From assembly GCA_039545355.1 (NCBI GenBank), contig BCJJ01000038.1, positions 46,790-110,789 of the forward strand: 64,000 nucleotides of DNA. The letters run 5' to 3'. A program made the translations under genes and the position numbers. Shown piece after piece: positions 54,709 through 64,000 of this stretch; the first letter of the stretch is position 1; the number at the start of each line of letters is the position of its first letter. This stretch comes from Trichosporon coremiiforme (lineage: Eukaryota; Basidiomycota; Tremellomycetes; Trichosporonales; Trichosporonaceae). The notes beneath the pieces were generated by a model, which was given only the letters and a program-made list of their open reading frames with translations, ran no database searches and had not been told where the DNA came from.

Positions 54709-57641
54709 GCGCACGCGCATCAGATTGGCCAGCTGGCTATTCAATACGAACCCAGGCCCTGCAACTTCAAGGACGGGATTCCCTACTATTGCGCTCGTGG
54801 GGGAGCCGTGCGTCCAGACACCCAAGGAGCTCGTCTTGGCCACGCAGTGAGACTTGAACATTAGCAGACTGTACATACCAAGATACGACGAGGAGACCTA
54901 GTCGATGCCCATATCGAACAGTGGAGCAAGCTACAATGCAAACTTGTGACATCCATGCAGAACATCGCGCAACTAACGCCTTGGGTACGTAATGACGAGT
55001 GCAATGCCACAGCAAGTAGCCAGTGGCAGTGAGAGCCGCTGTAGCGACCATCCAGCGGTTGCACCTCCCTCACCGGCTCAGACAAGCAGCGACTGCACAG
55101 CTACCACTACTCGAGTCGCTCAACGGCTCGCCCCGAGGCACGCACGCGATCAACGCGCTATCTCGGCCACTACCAAACTCTGATTACTCGGTGACCAGGT
55201 CAGTTACCCGCACTTAATTGTGGACGCGCGCGGCATCGCAACCTTCGTCGCGGGCGGCAGTGTCGTGCACGCTCCACACTCGCGGATCACCGGTCCGTAG
55301 CGACAACGTGCCATCGCCAGATCCATGCCCAGGCCGAGGAATCCCAATCTTGCAGGTCAGTTATGGCCCTCGTTCGGGGTGCATGTCTTGGCAAGTTCTG
55401 CGCGGTGAAGGTCGCAGCGGAGCAATTCTTCGAAGCGTCCAACGGGTGTCTTACATCGACGTTTAGAGTTTCGGGCAAGCTGTAGTGGAGCTTGAAACTC
55501 TTTTCGGGTAGCACTAGTGGTACCGGAACGGAAGTGGGGTGTGGCTTCGTCCTAGATGCGGACGTCTGACCGGGGGGGCTGCACCGTCCACCGCTGGGTC
55601 GCGAGAGGTGGTTACTATAAGAGACTCCATTGGAGGTTTGCAGCGCAGATGCAGCACGGGACCGGCACCGGCATGCAAGGCGACAGCTGCGCACGCAATC
55701 CATCATTTTCGCCACCCCTACCGGATCGGACGAAGGGGACGCTGCGTAGGGCGGAGCAGGGTATCGGGTGATTCCAACACAGGGTGCACGGGCACGCATA
55801 CCGCGATGTCTGCTCCTGCATGCATTCACCGGAATCCATGCCGCGAAGCTTGTCATGCCGGTGCGTTCCTGTACGGTGATGGGTGAGGAAGGGGGAGGAG
55901 ATGAGGAGACCCGCGGAGACGAAATGTGGAGTGCCGTGTTGCGACGCTCGGCGGGACGTTAGCGCCCGAGCTCTTCCGCCGGCTTGAGCGGTGTTACTGG
56001 CAGCCTGCTGTTCTGGGGATTGTAGAATGAAGAGGCTTCAGGTGAAGCGTGCACCACAGCAGCATGCGCGCTACTTCCTGATTTGCTTAATTATGCGTGG
56101 GTACATGTGCTCGCCACTATCCTCCGTGCTCGGCTCGGTCGGGAAAGACGACAACGCCTCGTTTCGGGAACTGCGACTGTCCGAGCTAGCACATACGCAG
56201 CGAGCAGCCTATCGGATGTTTTGCGAGACAAACGCATGCCATGCTTCCGTCAGCGTTCCAGAGTGTGTGTGCACCCAGTAATCCGAGGGAAGGGTGCGGA
56301 GCAATGAGGCGGGAGACAAAAGTCAGGCGCGTCAATGACTGCTGTCACGTGTGACTCCCGTGAAGCACTTTCCGAGTCGTGAGGCGAGGCTACCACCCGC
56401 GAGCGTCTGCCTTGCACTGTACCCATTGGCTCTCAACGGCGCCCGTGCAATGCGGAGTGCACTGCGGATGAGCAGGAAGGTTCACTGGTACGTTTTCCCT
56501 CCAGTAGCCTCCGCCGCGTACCGTCATCTGCCGCCGTTGTCCGCCAACCGCAAGTGGACACAAGGGTGTACGACACTTACTTGGAATGTCGGAAGCTCTC
56601 AGACTCGGAGGCAAGTGTGATCGACGCTACGTCGCGCGAGCACGCTACACACACTGCGTAGGCGTAGCGCGGGGACGGCTGTCCCGCGGCGAAGCTCGTG
56701 GAGATATGTGACATGCACTACTGCACGAGTGCTGAGCAACAGCGTCATGATCCGTGGACCGCACGGCAGTGCCGCACGTTACCGGGTGTCGGACTAGCAT
56801 GCCTACTCCCTAGCTCACTTGCACCCCGTGCCACCGCGTCATGTCGAACCACTGGTCGCCGGGCGGGACTGCCGAGTTCCCTTCCCAAAACACCTCTCCG
56901 ACGCAGCAACAGCCGCTGCCGAGCGGACATGAGGCCCTCGCAACGATTCAGACTTGCCCGGTGACAGATCACATGTGCGCACCTGTGCTGTGGCGTCCCC
57001 GACCTGCGAGCAGGTGGTCACTGCACAGCCGCCCCATGGGCGTCGTGCTCCATAGTTGCTCCGCGCGGCTCGTCCCCGCCTCCGGTGTACCGGTGTTCGC
57101 GGGCCGCGACTCTCGGTGACGTGCAGCTGGATCTGTCGGGCGCCGAATGGCAGCCGGCGGTAGAAGTCTTGCCGGGTGTGCGTGCAGAGAGGCAGCCGGT
57201 GGGTTTTTGGCAAGTGCTGCCAGTCGGTTTGCCGGACTTGGACTACGCTAGTCCTCTTCACGAGATCTGACTTGCTACCCGGCCACCCGTGGTCCGCTCA
57301 TCTCTGGGGGTGTACACAGACCCAAGGCGTGGTCATCGGCGTTTGCCTACCCAGCTCTATTGTTAGTGGGCAAAGTGAATGAGACGCTGCAAGCTTTCAA
57401 CATGGAGCGGCCGGAGACAAGCTAACCGTGGCACTAACCGGCGGGGGACGGACCGACGCCGTCCCGCGGTCTAGCACAGAGCTATGATACACCATCTCAA
57501 GCACTAGCCCTTCGAGTCAAGTATAAGAACTCACCCCCTCTCGTGTGTCCCCATCCTCTTCGAGCCCGGTCCCCCCCCAACCTCCTTCCCGGTCTTCACC
57601 TTCAACCTTCTCTCGACCAACTCTCCACACTCTTTCACACC
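54709..57641. other. 2.9-kb intergenic region, no supported gene
   Basis: No exon chain or domain on either strand. Bases 57530-57640 are the CT-rich leader of the lipase gene. Confidence 0.4.
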
Positions 57642-59015
57642 ATGAAGACCGCCGTCCTGTTCGCGACGCTCTCGGCGCTCGCCAGCGCCGCCCCCGCCCT
57701 CCCCTCTGACGTCGCCACGCTCTCCGCCGTCGGCATCGGCTCCCTCAGCGACGCGGCCTCCATCGCCATCTCGCAGGAGATCGTCGCCGCCCCAGCGGGA
57801 GCATTCAACGCCAGTGTCGGTCCCGGCGGCGGCCTGCCCGGTGCGCCTCAGCTGGACTCGGACACGGTGGCCAAGGCAAAGGAGGGCGCGAAGACGGCCA
57901 CGTCCAAGCTCGTCGCCGCCCATCCCGCCGTGCACGCCGCGAATGGGACCAGGGTCGCGGTCGCGCCCAGCGTTCCCGGCAAGCTTGCTTCGGGTGGTGG
58001 TGGCTCGGGCTCTCTGGCCGGCGCCCTGCTCCGCCCCGGCAGTCTGTCTGATATTCTGCGCTCCATGGGCTCGAGCCCGACCGAGGTTGTTCGCGTAACT
58101 GCGTCGCATCTCTTTGGCCTAACTCCGGGATTGTTCGACGGTATTCTCAGCGATCTGCTCAAGCCCTGGTTCACGGACGGGAAGAAGGAGAAGATGTCCG
58201 ACGAGCAGGTGCAGGAGTGGCGGCCGCTGGCTGAACTCGTCGCCGCGAGCTACTGCCCCCTCGACCGCGTGCACGACCTCACCTGCGGCCCGGCCTGCGA
58301 CGACATCAAGACGCGCAACGTGACCTGGGTCGGCGGGGGAGGCGACAACCAGTCCAACCCGCAATGGTTCATCGTCGACGACGGACACCGCCTCATTCTC
58401 TCCCTCCAGGGCACGAACTTTGCGAGTATCCTCTCCTGGGCGAATGACATTGATCTCTTCCCCCTCGTGCCCCAGGAGGCCCACTTCCCCGAGACGAACG
58501 GGGCCAAGATCCACCGCGGCTTCTATTCCGCCTTCACGCGCCAGATCGACGATATCGAGGCCGCCCTCGCGCCCCACCTCGAGACGAGGAAGGAGATCGT
58601 CATCACCGGCCACTCCCAGGGCGCGGCATTGGGGGAGATCCACACGACGTACTTCATCCAGAAATACCCGAACCACAACATCACGGGGCGCGTGTTCGCC
58701 AAGCCCCGTGTCGGGGACAGGACCTGGGCCGACTACGTCGACTCCGTCACCGAGGGAAAGTTCGAGTTCATGCAGAACAATGCGGACCTGGTCGGTCTCC
58801 TGCCGCCGATTGAATGGGCGTTCCGCCACCCCAGTGGCGAGGTGTGGATCGACGGCACAGAGTACTACAAGTGTGAGGGACAGGAGAACCAGAACTGTAT
58901 CGACTCGCAGAGGATCATTGGGTGGATCCCCAACGTCGTTATTCCCATTGGGGAGCTGCAGGCGCATATTGGGCCGTACATTGGCGTGCAGATGGGGCTC
59001 TGCGGGATCTACTAG
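57642..59015 (+). CDS. secreted class 3 lipase, 457 aa
   Basis: Extracellular triacylglycerol or related ester hydrolase of the fungal lipase_3 family (PF01764). Single exon. The frame is open to 57543 but ATG 57642 (CACACCATG) gives a clean signal peptide, MKTAVLFATLSALASA. Residues 20 to about 170 are an Ala/Gly/Ser-rich extension longer than in most relatives. The catalytic region holds HRLILSLQGTN (oxyanion side) and ITGHSQGAALGE with the nucleophile Ser325; Asp382 lies in NNADLVGLLPP followed by FRHPSGEVWI, and His442 in ELQAHIGPYIG. The triad spacing fits the family. Two Cys in EYYKCEGQENQNC near the end probably form a disulfide. Substrate is not deducible. Confidence 0.9.
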   Translation: MKTAVLFATLSALASAAPALPSDVATLSAVGIGSLSDAASIAISQEIVAAPAGAFNASVGPGGGLPGAPQLDSDTVAKAKEGAKTATSKLVAAHPAVHAANGTRVAVAPSVPGKLASGGGGSGSLAGALLRPGSLSDILRSMGSSPTEVVRVTASHLFGLTPGLFDGILSDLLKPWFTDGKKEKMSDEQVQEWRPLAELVAASYCPLDRVHDLTCGPACDDIKTRNVTWVGGGGDNQSNPQWFIVDDGHRLILSLQGTNFASILSWANDIDLFPLVPQEAHFPETNGAKIHRGFYSAFTRQIDDIEAALAPHLETRKEIVITGHSQGAALGEIHTTYFIQKYPNHNITGRVFAKPRVGDRTWADYVDSVTEGKFEFMQNNADLVGLLPPIEWAFRHPSGEVWIDGTEYYKCEGQENQNCIDSQRIIGWIPNVVIPIGELQAHIGPYIGVQMGLCGIY

Positions 59016-61147
59016 GCCGAGCTTCCCGAGCGAGGAGGTATAGGAAGGAGAAAAAGGACGATCATAAGTGGAATCTCTCAGTAATCAAATGGGACTATGC
59101 GAACAATGCTCAATCGGACGTTGACGTTGCTGCTGTTGCGAGAAGATGCCCGGCGTGGTGGTCAGCGCCGAGAGAGACAGAGATGTGATCGAGGTTCTGG
59201 GTAGACGGTTTTCGCCCGGGCGTGACAGTGTACTTGTGCGCTAGGTCATTCAGCGTGACGGCGACGAGTGCCGTGTCTTGAGCGAGTGTCAGTGAGATGA
59301 TTAGCAGTTCAAAGTCGAATAGACGACGGGATTTGAGGACCAAAATGGATGGTCAGTGGTGAGCTCATCGCGATGAGGGCCGAGTCTGGCTCGCGAGAGG
59401 TTCGCTGTCCATGCCGTCCAAACCAGCCGTTCGACTGATGGAACGAGGAGTGATGGTCAGTCAGCATGCAAAAGACAAACTCGAATGTCAACAGCCGCGG
59501 AGGTGCGCGCGTCGCATCAGGTAAGCGTGGATCGGGACGCTTGGGCCTCTGCGGGATGTCGCTTGGCGCGCTCATTGGTTGGTTGAGCCGGAGGCCGCAC
59601 GGCGGCAGGGCTAGCAGGGCTCTTGCATTCCAGGCTTGCTTCCTGTCCTGACATGTAGGGTGGTGGCGTAGAAGGGTAGAGGGCTGGGCGGGTTCGGCGG
59701 CGATGAATGCAGGAGCGAATAAACAGTCGGCGTTCTCTTGGGTCGGCTGGGGTCAACAACACCAAGGTCAGACGCAGAGAGGAGAGGTGGTCGAAAAAGT
59801 TGATCTGCTGGCGGGACGCAGCCGGGATGGCTCGGCATGGAATCAGAACTGGACGAACAAACAAAAGCAGTCGCGTCACCCTTCTGTTTGAGATGGGCGA
59901 GGTCTGGATCTGCAGATTTGTTGATCTTGTTGAACCGACAGACATTAGAAGAGAGGGGTGAAACTGCGATTCCGCAGTAGGTCTCGTGCACTTTTATGGC
60001 ATACGGCATGCTGTCTTGGGGTCCGAGTCCGAGACTGGCGGAGACGAGACCTGACCTGGGCCGCTGCTTCCTGTCCGAAAATACACTTTGGCGGATGAAT
60101 GACGAAATCGGCAGAGGGGCGGTGCTGGTTGGTCAAGGGAGGTAAGGTTTCGAGGGGCCAAGAGCCCACCCCCAGGACGGGTGGAGCGCTCAGACTCCGA
60201 GGTCGCCGCTGGTGGTCCGCTGGGTCCGTTGCCTCCGTTTTCCTCGGTCAGAGTCATGTGCTCTCAGTGTTGCAAGCTGCGCCGTGGCGGAGGCGGATGT
60301 GCAGGTTGCGGCGACGTATCCGACACTGTGGACTGTGAGAACTGGGTGGCCCATGTGTTTGGGAGAGGAGACTGTTGCCAGCCGTTGATGCCAAGGAACG
60401 CAGGAACGTAGGAACACGTTAGGAACAGACCAGGGTCACTCAACTCTACCGGCCAACCGACGCCGTACGTCTGCATCGTCCAGACATCCAGACTCTGCTG
60501 AACCCCTTCAACACCCGCCCCGCGCCCCGGCCCCCCTCGTTCCTCTTCCCTCCCTGCTCGATGGACGAGCGACTCCTCATGCATGCCTTGGAGCTCGGAG
60601 CAGCACAAAGTACAAAGCCATCTTCCTTCTGTGGAAAAACCATGTCCGCGTCTGTCCGTAGAACCATCTTGTCTGACCCAAGCGAGCGGCAGGGGTCGAT
60701 GGATGCATGCATGACAGAGTGATGAGGATGAGGATGCCCGAGTGAGCCTGAGAATGGCTTAAGGAAAGGTGTCGCAGGGCGGTGTAGCTGTTCCCAGCGA
60801 TGCAGGCAGTATTCGCTTTCGCGCATTCAGTCAGACCTTGAGGGCGATCGAGCGAGCAATTGGAGCAAGCAACCACTCAACTGGCCACCCACCGAGCACC
60901 CGTTCCTCGGCTCCATCGCTCTACTCCATTCATTCATCCAGGCGGCAGCCATCTCATCCTCCTTCTTTCTCCCAACCAACTTCCTTCTCCGCCTCCGCCG
61001 CCCACACAGACGATCCCCCCTCTCACCCCTCCGACAACAACACTGCATCTCATCTTTCCCAGACACACCCCACACTCACTTGACTTCGACTTCGCCAACT
61101 CTTTCACCCCCCCACGCCCTCCTTCGGCACCACCCCCCCGGCCCATC
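59016..61147. other. 2.1-kb intergenic region, no supported gene
   Basis: No convincing gene. A 51-codon Cys-rich frame at 60256-60411 is noted in the rejected list. About 60880-61147 is the CT/CA-rich leader of the next gene. Confidence 0.4.
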
Positions 61148-63421
61148 ATGTTCCTCCTTGCGGCCGCCGCCCTCGGCATCGCGCCGGCGGCTGTGCACGG
61201 AGCCTGCATGGCCCTCGGCGGTACCACCATGTGCCCTCACTGTGCGTAATACTATCGCACACACGCTGACCCCTCGCAGTCCAGAATTCGTACATCGACC
61301 CCCAGGCGCTCGCAAACAACCCTCCCGGCGCCAGCAACTGGGGTTTAGACTGGGACTGGCTCAGTGACGTCCAAGATGCGTCCACCTTCGACGCTGGCTT
61401 CAAAACCTACCTCTCTCAGTCGGGAGGGTCCGGCTTCCGCGCGCAGGTTCAGGACTCGCTCAACTGCTGGAACGGCAAGGGCGCGTCGACGTGGGGATCC
61501 GACTCCGTCTCGGGGGAGAACAAGACCGGCCCTGCGTTCGTGTACCAAACCACGGCCCTGTGTTCCATCATGGTCGGCCAGCCGAGCAGTTGGGCGTGTG
61601 CCGAGCAGGGTGAGTAGACAACGGCACACACTCCGCACAACCCACTAACGTCACGCAGTGCAGGGCAACGCGGACACGCAGCAGCCGGCGTGCGCCGACG
61701 TCTGCGACCGCTTCGCCCAGTCCCTCAAGGACATCACAAGCTCGAGCTACTGGTGCGGTAGCGGTGGTCGCGCCGGCCAGACCGACACGTGGAAGAAGTG
61801 GTGCAACGCGCCGTCCAACTCGTCGGCGACATGTGTTGAGGGCAGCGCGAACGAGGCCAACTGTGGCTTCGGCGACTGGACCACCGGTCTCTGCGAGTAC
61901 TGCCAGGGCACCGGTGCGGACGACAGTTGCTGCTCGTCTGCCTCTTCCTCCTGCCCCGGCCTCAGCGGCACCTCGACGTCTGGCTCGACCAGCGCCTCCG
62001 GCACCAAGACGGCCGGCGCGGGCGCGGCCAACAAGTCGGGCGGCTCCAAAGGTCTCTCCGGCGGTGCCATCGCGGGCATCGTCGTCGGTGTCGTCGTTGG
62101 CGTGCTCCTCATCGCGGCCATCCTCGGCTTCCTCTGCTGGCGCCGCAAGAAGAGGACGACCAAGTCCAAGCCCCTCGCTGCCGCGCCGTACGAGAAGTTC
62201 GGCGGAAACGAGGTTCAGAACGCCCAGTCGTCGCACTCCGTCTCTCCCGCCTCGATGCAGGACACGGCGCCGCTCACTGGCGCTGGAACCGAGTCGCACG
62301 CTGGCCGCAACGCCGCTCTTGGTGCGGCTGCTGGTGCGGGTGCCGGTGCCGCCGCCATGGCTGCGCACAACCGCCACTCGCCCGAGACCACCCGATCGAC
62401 CTCCCCTGTGGCTACGAGGACTACGCCCGCAGGAACCGCTCCGATCCCGACCAACACGACCGCCGCTGCGGCTCCGATGACTCAGGCCAACGCCGCTCCC
62501 GTCAGCCAGGCCCCCCTCGCCCATCAACCCGGCACGACCGCCGCGGGCAACTTCAACCGCAACTCGGGTGTTGGTGCTGGCACTGTTGCTGCTGCCGCTG
62601 CCGTCCCTGCCGCCGCTGCAGGCGCTGCTGCCGCGCACCACGGCGCGCGACCCCTCCCCGCCTCTCCTCCCCGACAGGCGACCTCTCCTCCTCCCCGCCC
62701 GACGACCTCGTCCCCCGTCTCGCCCGTGTCGCCCACCTCGGCCTCCTCCGGTGGGCGCAGCTTACCGTCTCCTCCTGGATCCGGTGCTGCGCTCGGTGCC
62801 AGCGCCCTCGGCGCTGGAGCCGGCGCCGCCGCGGCGTCCCCCTTCGCTTCGCCGCCAAAGGCCACCTCGCCGCCTCCGACGCAGGACGCGCGCAACAAGT
62901 TCTATAACGTGTCCACTTCCAACCCCGCCCCCGGTCAATTCTCCTCCTCCACGCCCATCGGCGGCGTCCACTCCGCCGGCGGACACAATGCAACTCCCGT
63001 CCCCGCGGCGGGTGTGGCGGGCATGGCCGGCGTCGGTGCCGGCGCCATGGCGGCCACGCGCCAGTCCCAGCCCCCCTCTGCCGCTACGACGCCGAATGGC
63101 TCGACCGTCGCGCTCCCCTCCGCCCCGACAGCGGCCCTCGCCCAAGCCCCGGCACCGAGCGAGGCCGTGGCGTCGAACGCGAACCGCCAGGCGCAGATCC
63201 TCGACGCGACAGGGGCATACATCACCCCCGGCTCGATGGTGACCGTCATGCACCCGTATGCGGCGCAGATGCCGGACGAGCTCACGCTCGCGCCGGGTAT
63301 GCGCCTCAAGGTCGTCGACCTGTTTGATGACGGGTGGGGAACGGCGGTCGAGGTCGCGAGTAATGGAAGCCAGGGCAGGAGGGGCCAGTTCCCGACTGTC
63401 TGTGTGCAGGCGAGCTCGTAG
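61148..63421 (+). CDS. type I membrane protein with Cys-rich ectodomain and C-terminal SH3 domain, 728 aa, three exons
   Basis: Exons 61148-61241, 61280-61609 and 61659-63421 join in phase, giving 728 aa. Signal peptide at 1-18 (MFLLAAAALGIAPAAVHG). Ectodomain to about 230 has more than ten Cys (CMALGGTTMC, DSLNCWNGKG, SSWACAEQ, PACADVCDRF, NCGFGDW..CEYCQG). A Ser/Thr/Gly stretch precedes one membrane helix at about 274-299 (GAIAGIVVGVVVGVLLIAAIL), then CWRRKKR. The cytoplasmic part is Ala/Pro/Ser-rich and disordered, with many PxxP-type sequences, and ends in an SH3 domain at about 665-725 (ALYDY-like VMHPYAAQMPDELTL, DDGWGTAVE, RRGQFPTVCV). The layout resembles Fus1-type proteins: surface sensor or fusion/polarity scaffold. 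Function is inferred from architecture only. Confidence 0.85.
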
Positions 63422-64000
63422 GCCGAGCAAGGCGAGCGCAGCGAGCCGTGCGAGGTGCGCGAAAAGGTGGATGGAGCAAGTGGGAGTAGAAGTGGTGTAC
63501 TTTAGCATTTGGTTGATGATACATGGACAATTGGCATTAGCACAGCGCTGAGAGCGAAGCGAAGTGCAGCGAGTGGTCAACCGTGACTGCAGCGAGGAGT
63601 GAAGGCGGAAGAGAGTGGTTCATTGATAGCGAAAGGAGTTACAAAGGTACAAAGAGATACACTTAATCATACAAGTTATACAAGGCTACATTATGCTTCT
63701 CGGGCATGTTAATCATTTCGTCAAGTCGTTTCTTTCAGATTACTGCTTTTCTTCTGCTTTCTCGTTGTAGGCGACTGTAGTGGCGCCTTCAGTGTAGATA
63801 GTGGAGCATTAGAGTGGAAGCGATGGGAGCGTTGGTGCTGAGTCTGGATGGCGGGAAGGCCGGCCAAGACATTTGTACAGATCGGCGGACGGGAGACGAA
63901 GAGCTAAGAGCTGTGGCGAGGCGGCGAGGTGGCGAGGTAGCCCCACCCGAGGACAATTGAGACAAGGATGCGAAGTGAGGCGAAGTGAGGCGAAGTGAGG
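63422..64000. other. 3' flank and window end
   Basis: No gene seen. The last 30 bases are a tandem repeat that continues beyond the window. Confidence 0.5.
63971..64000. repeat. 10-bp tandem repeat (CGAAGTGAGG), three copies to the window edge
   Basis: Three exact copies, cut by the window end, so the full array length is unknown. Confidence 0.85.

Noticed and set aside
57543..57641. Upstream in-frame extension of the lipase (33 codons)
   Set aside because: It would bury the signal peptide, and the sequence is the CT-rich leader; ATG 57642 is preferred.
60256..60411. 51-codon Cys-rich frame (CSQCCKLRRGGGG, CAGCGD, DCC) that could be a small secreted or zinc-binding protein
   Set aside because: No signal peptide, no leader and no repeat of the pattern. 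The cysteine spacing is suggestive, but a chance origin is more likely without transcription data.
61568..62641. 357-codon frame antisense to the SH3 protein gene
   Set aside because: Shadow in GC-rich Ala/Pro codons; the + strand has signal peptide, membrane helix, SH3 domain and introns.
1..64000. tRNA, 5S rRNA, CRISPR and transposable elements
   Set aside because: I looked for T-loop words (GTTCGAAT and variants), long terminal or inverted repeats, reverse-transcriptase or transposase motifs and spaced repeats, and found none convincing by eye. A tRNAscan, Infernal and RepeatMasker run would be decisive.

Overview
The window looks like nuclear DNA of a GC-rich basidiomycete yeast, most likely a tremellomycete of the Trichosporon/Cutaneotrichosporon type (inference). 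The evidence is the mix of long intronless genes with genes cut by many short introns (about 32-60 nt; GTGAGT/GTAAGT donors, CTAAC or CTGAC branch sites, CAG/TAG acceptors), CT-rich leaders before start codons, GC-rich third positions, and fungal families such as GOT1, RAD9, BNA6, a PRM10-like membrane protein, a sugar porter and a DPBB secreted protein. I saw no tRNA, rRNA, CRISPR or intact transposon.

Layout. 0-7.8 kb: a small spliced gene (- strand, entering at the left edge), a short hypothetical (2192-2635, +), and GOT1 (4554-5939, -), whose seven small exons escape simple ORF finding. 7.8-16 kb: two long convergent genes, the PRM10/ThrE-like protein (+) and a 1120-aa coiled-coil protein (-), with a 44-nt pure C run between them. 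16-21.3 kb: no intact gene, simple repeats, and a decayed DUF4246 gene (about 19770-21295). 21.4-23.3 kb: a secreted DPBB protein with twelve 11-residue sequon repeats. 24.9-27.6 kb: a dynamin-family GTPase gene whose frame is broken at several points. 27.7-32.8 kb: a DUF2804 protein, an MFS sugar porter and a small hypothetical. 33.2-38.9 kb: a hypothetical, then RAD9 (-) and BNA6 (+) diverging from a 349-bp promoter.

38.9-59 kb is gene-poor and looks fast-evolving. It holds small or lineage-restricted genes separated by spacers of about 3 kb: an unknown at 42831, a decayed copy (43775-44955) of an intact gene at 53462-54708, a KRE9/KNH-like GPI protein, a Gly-rich repeat protein, a 67-aa Kex2-type secreted peptide precursor and a secreted class 3 lipase. 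61.1-63.4 kb encodes a Cys-rich, single-pass membrane protein with a cytoplasmic SH3 domain. The window ends inside a 10-bp tandem repeat.

Functional themes: secretory traffic (GOT1), NAD+ synthesis (BNA6), DNA-damage checkpoint (RAD9), transport (MFS, PRM10-like), and a cell-surface/secreted set (DPBB protein, KRE9-like, peptide precursor, lipase, SH3 receptor-like protein). Exon coordinates were derived by hand from splice consensus and reading phase; no homology search or RNA data was available.
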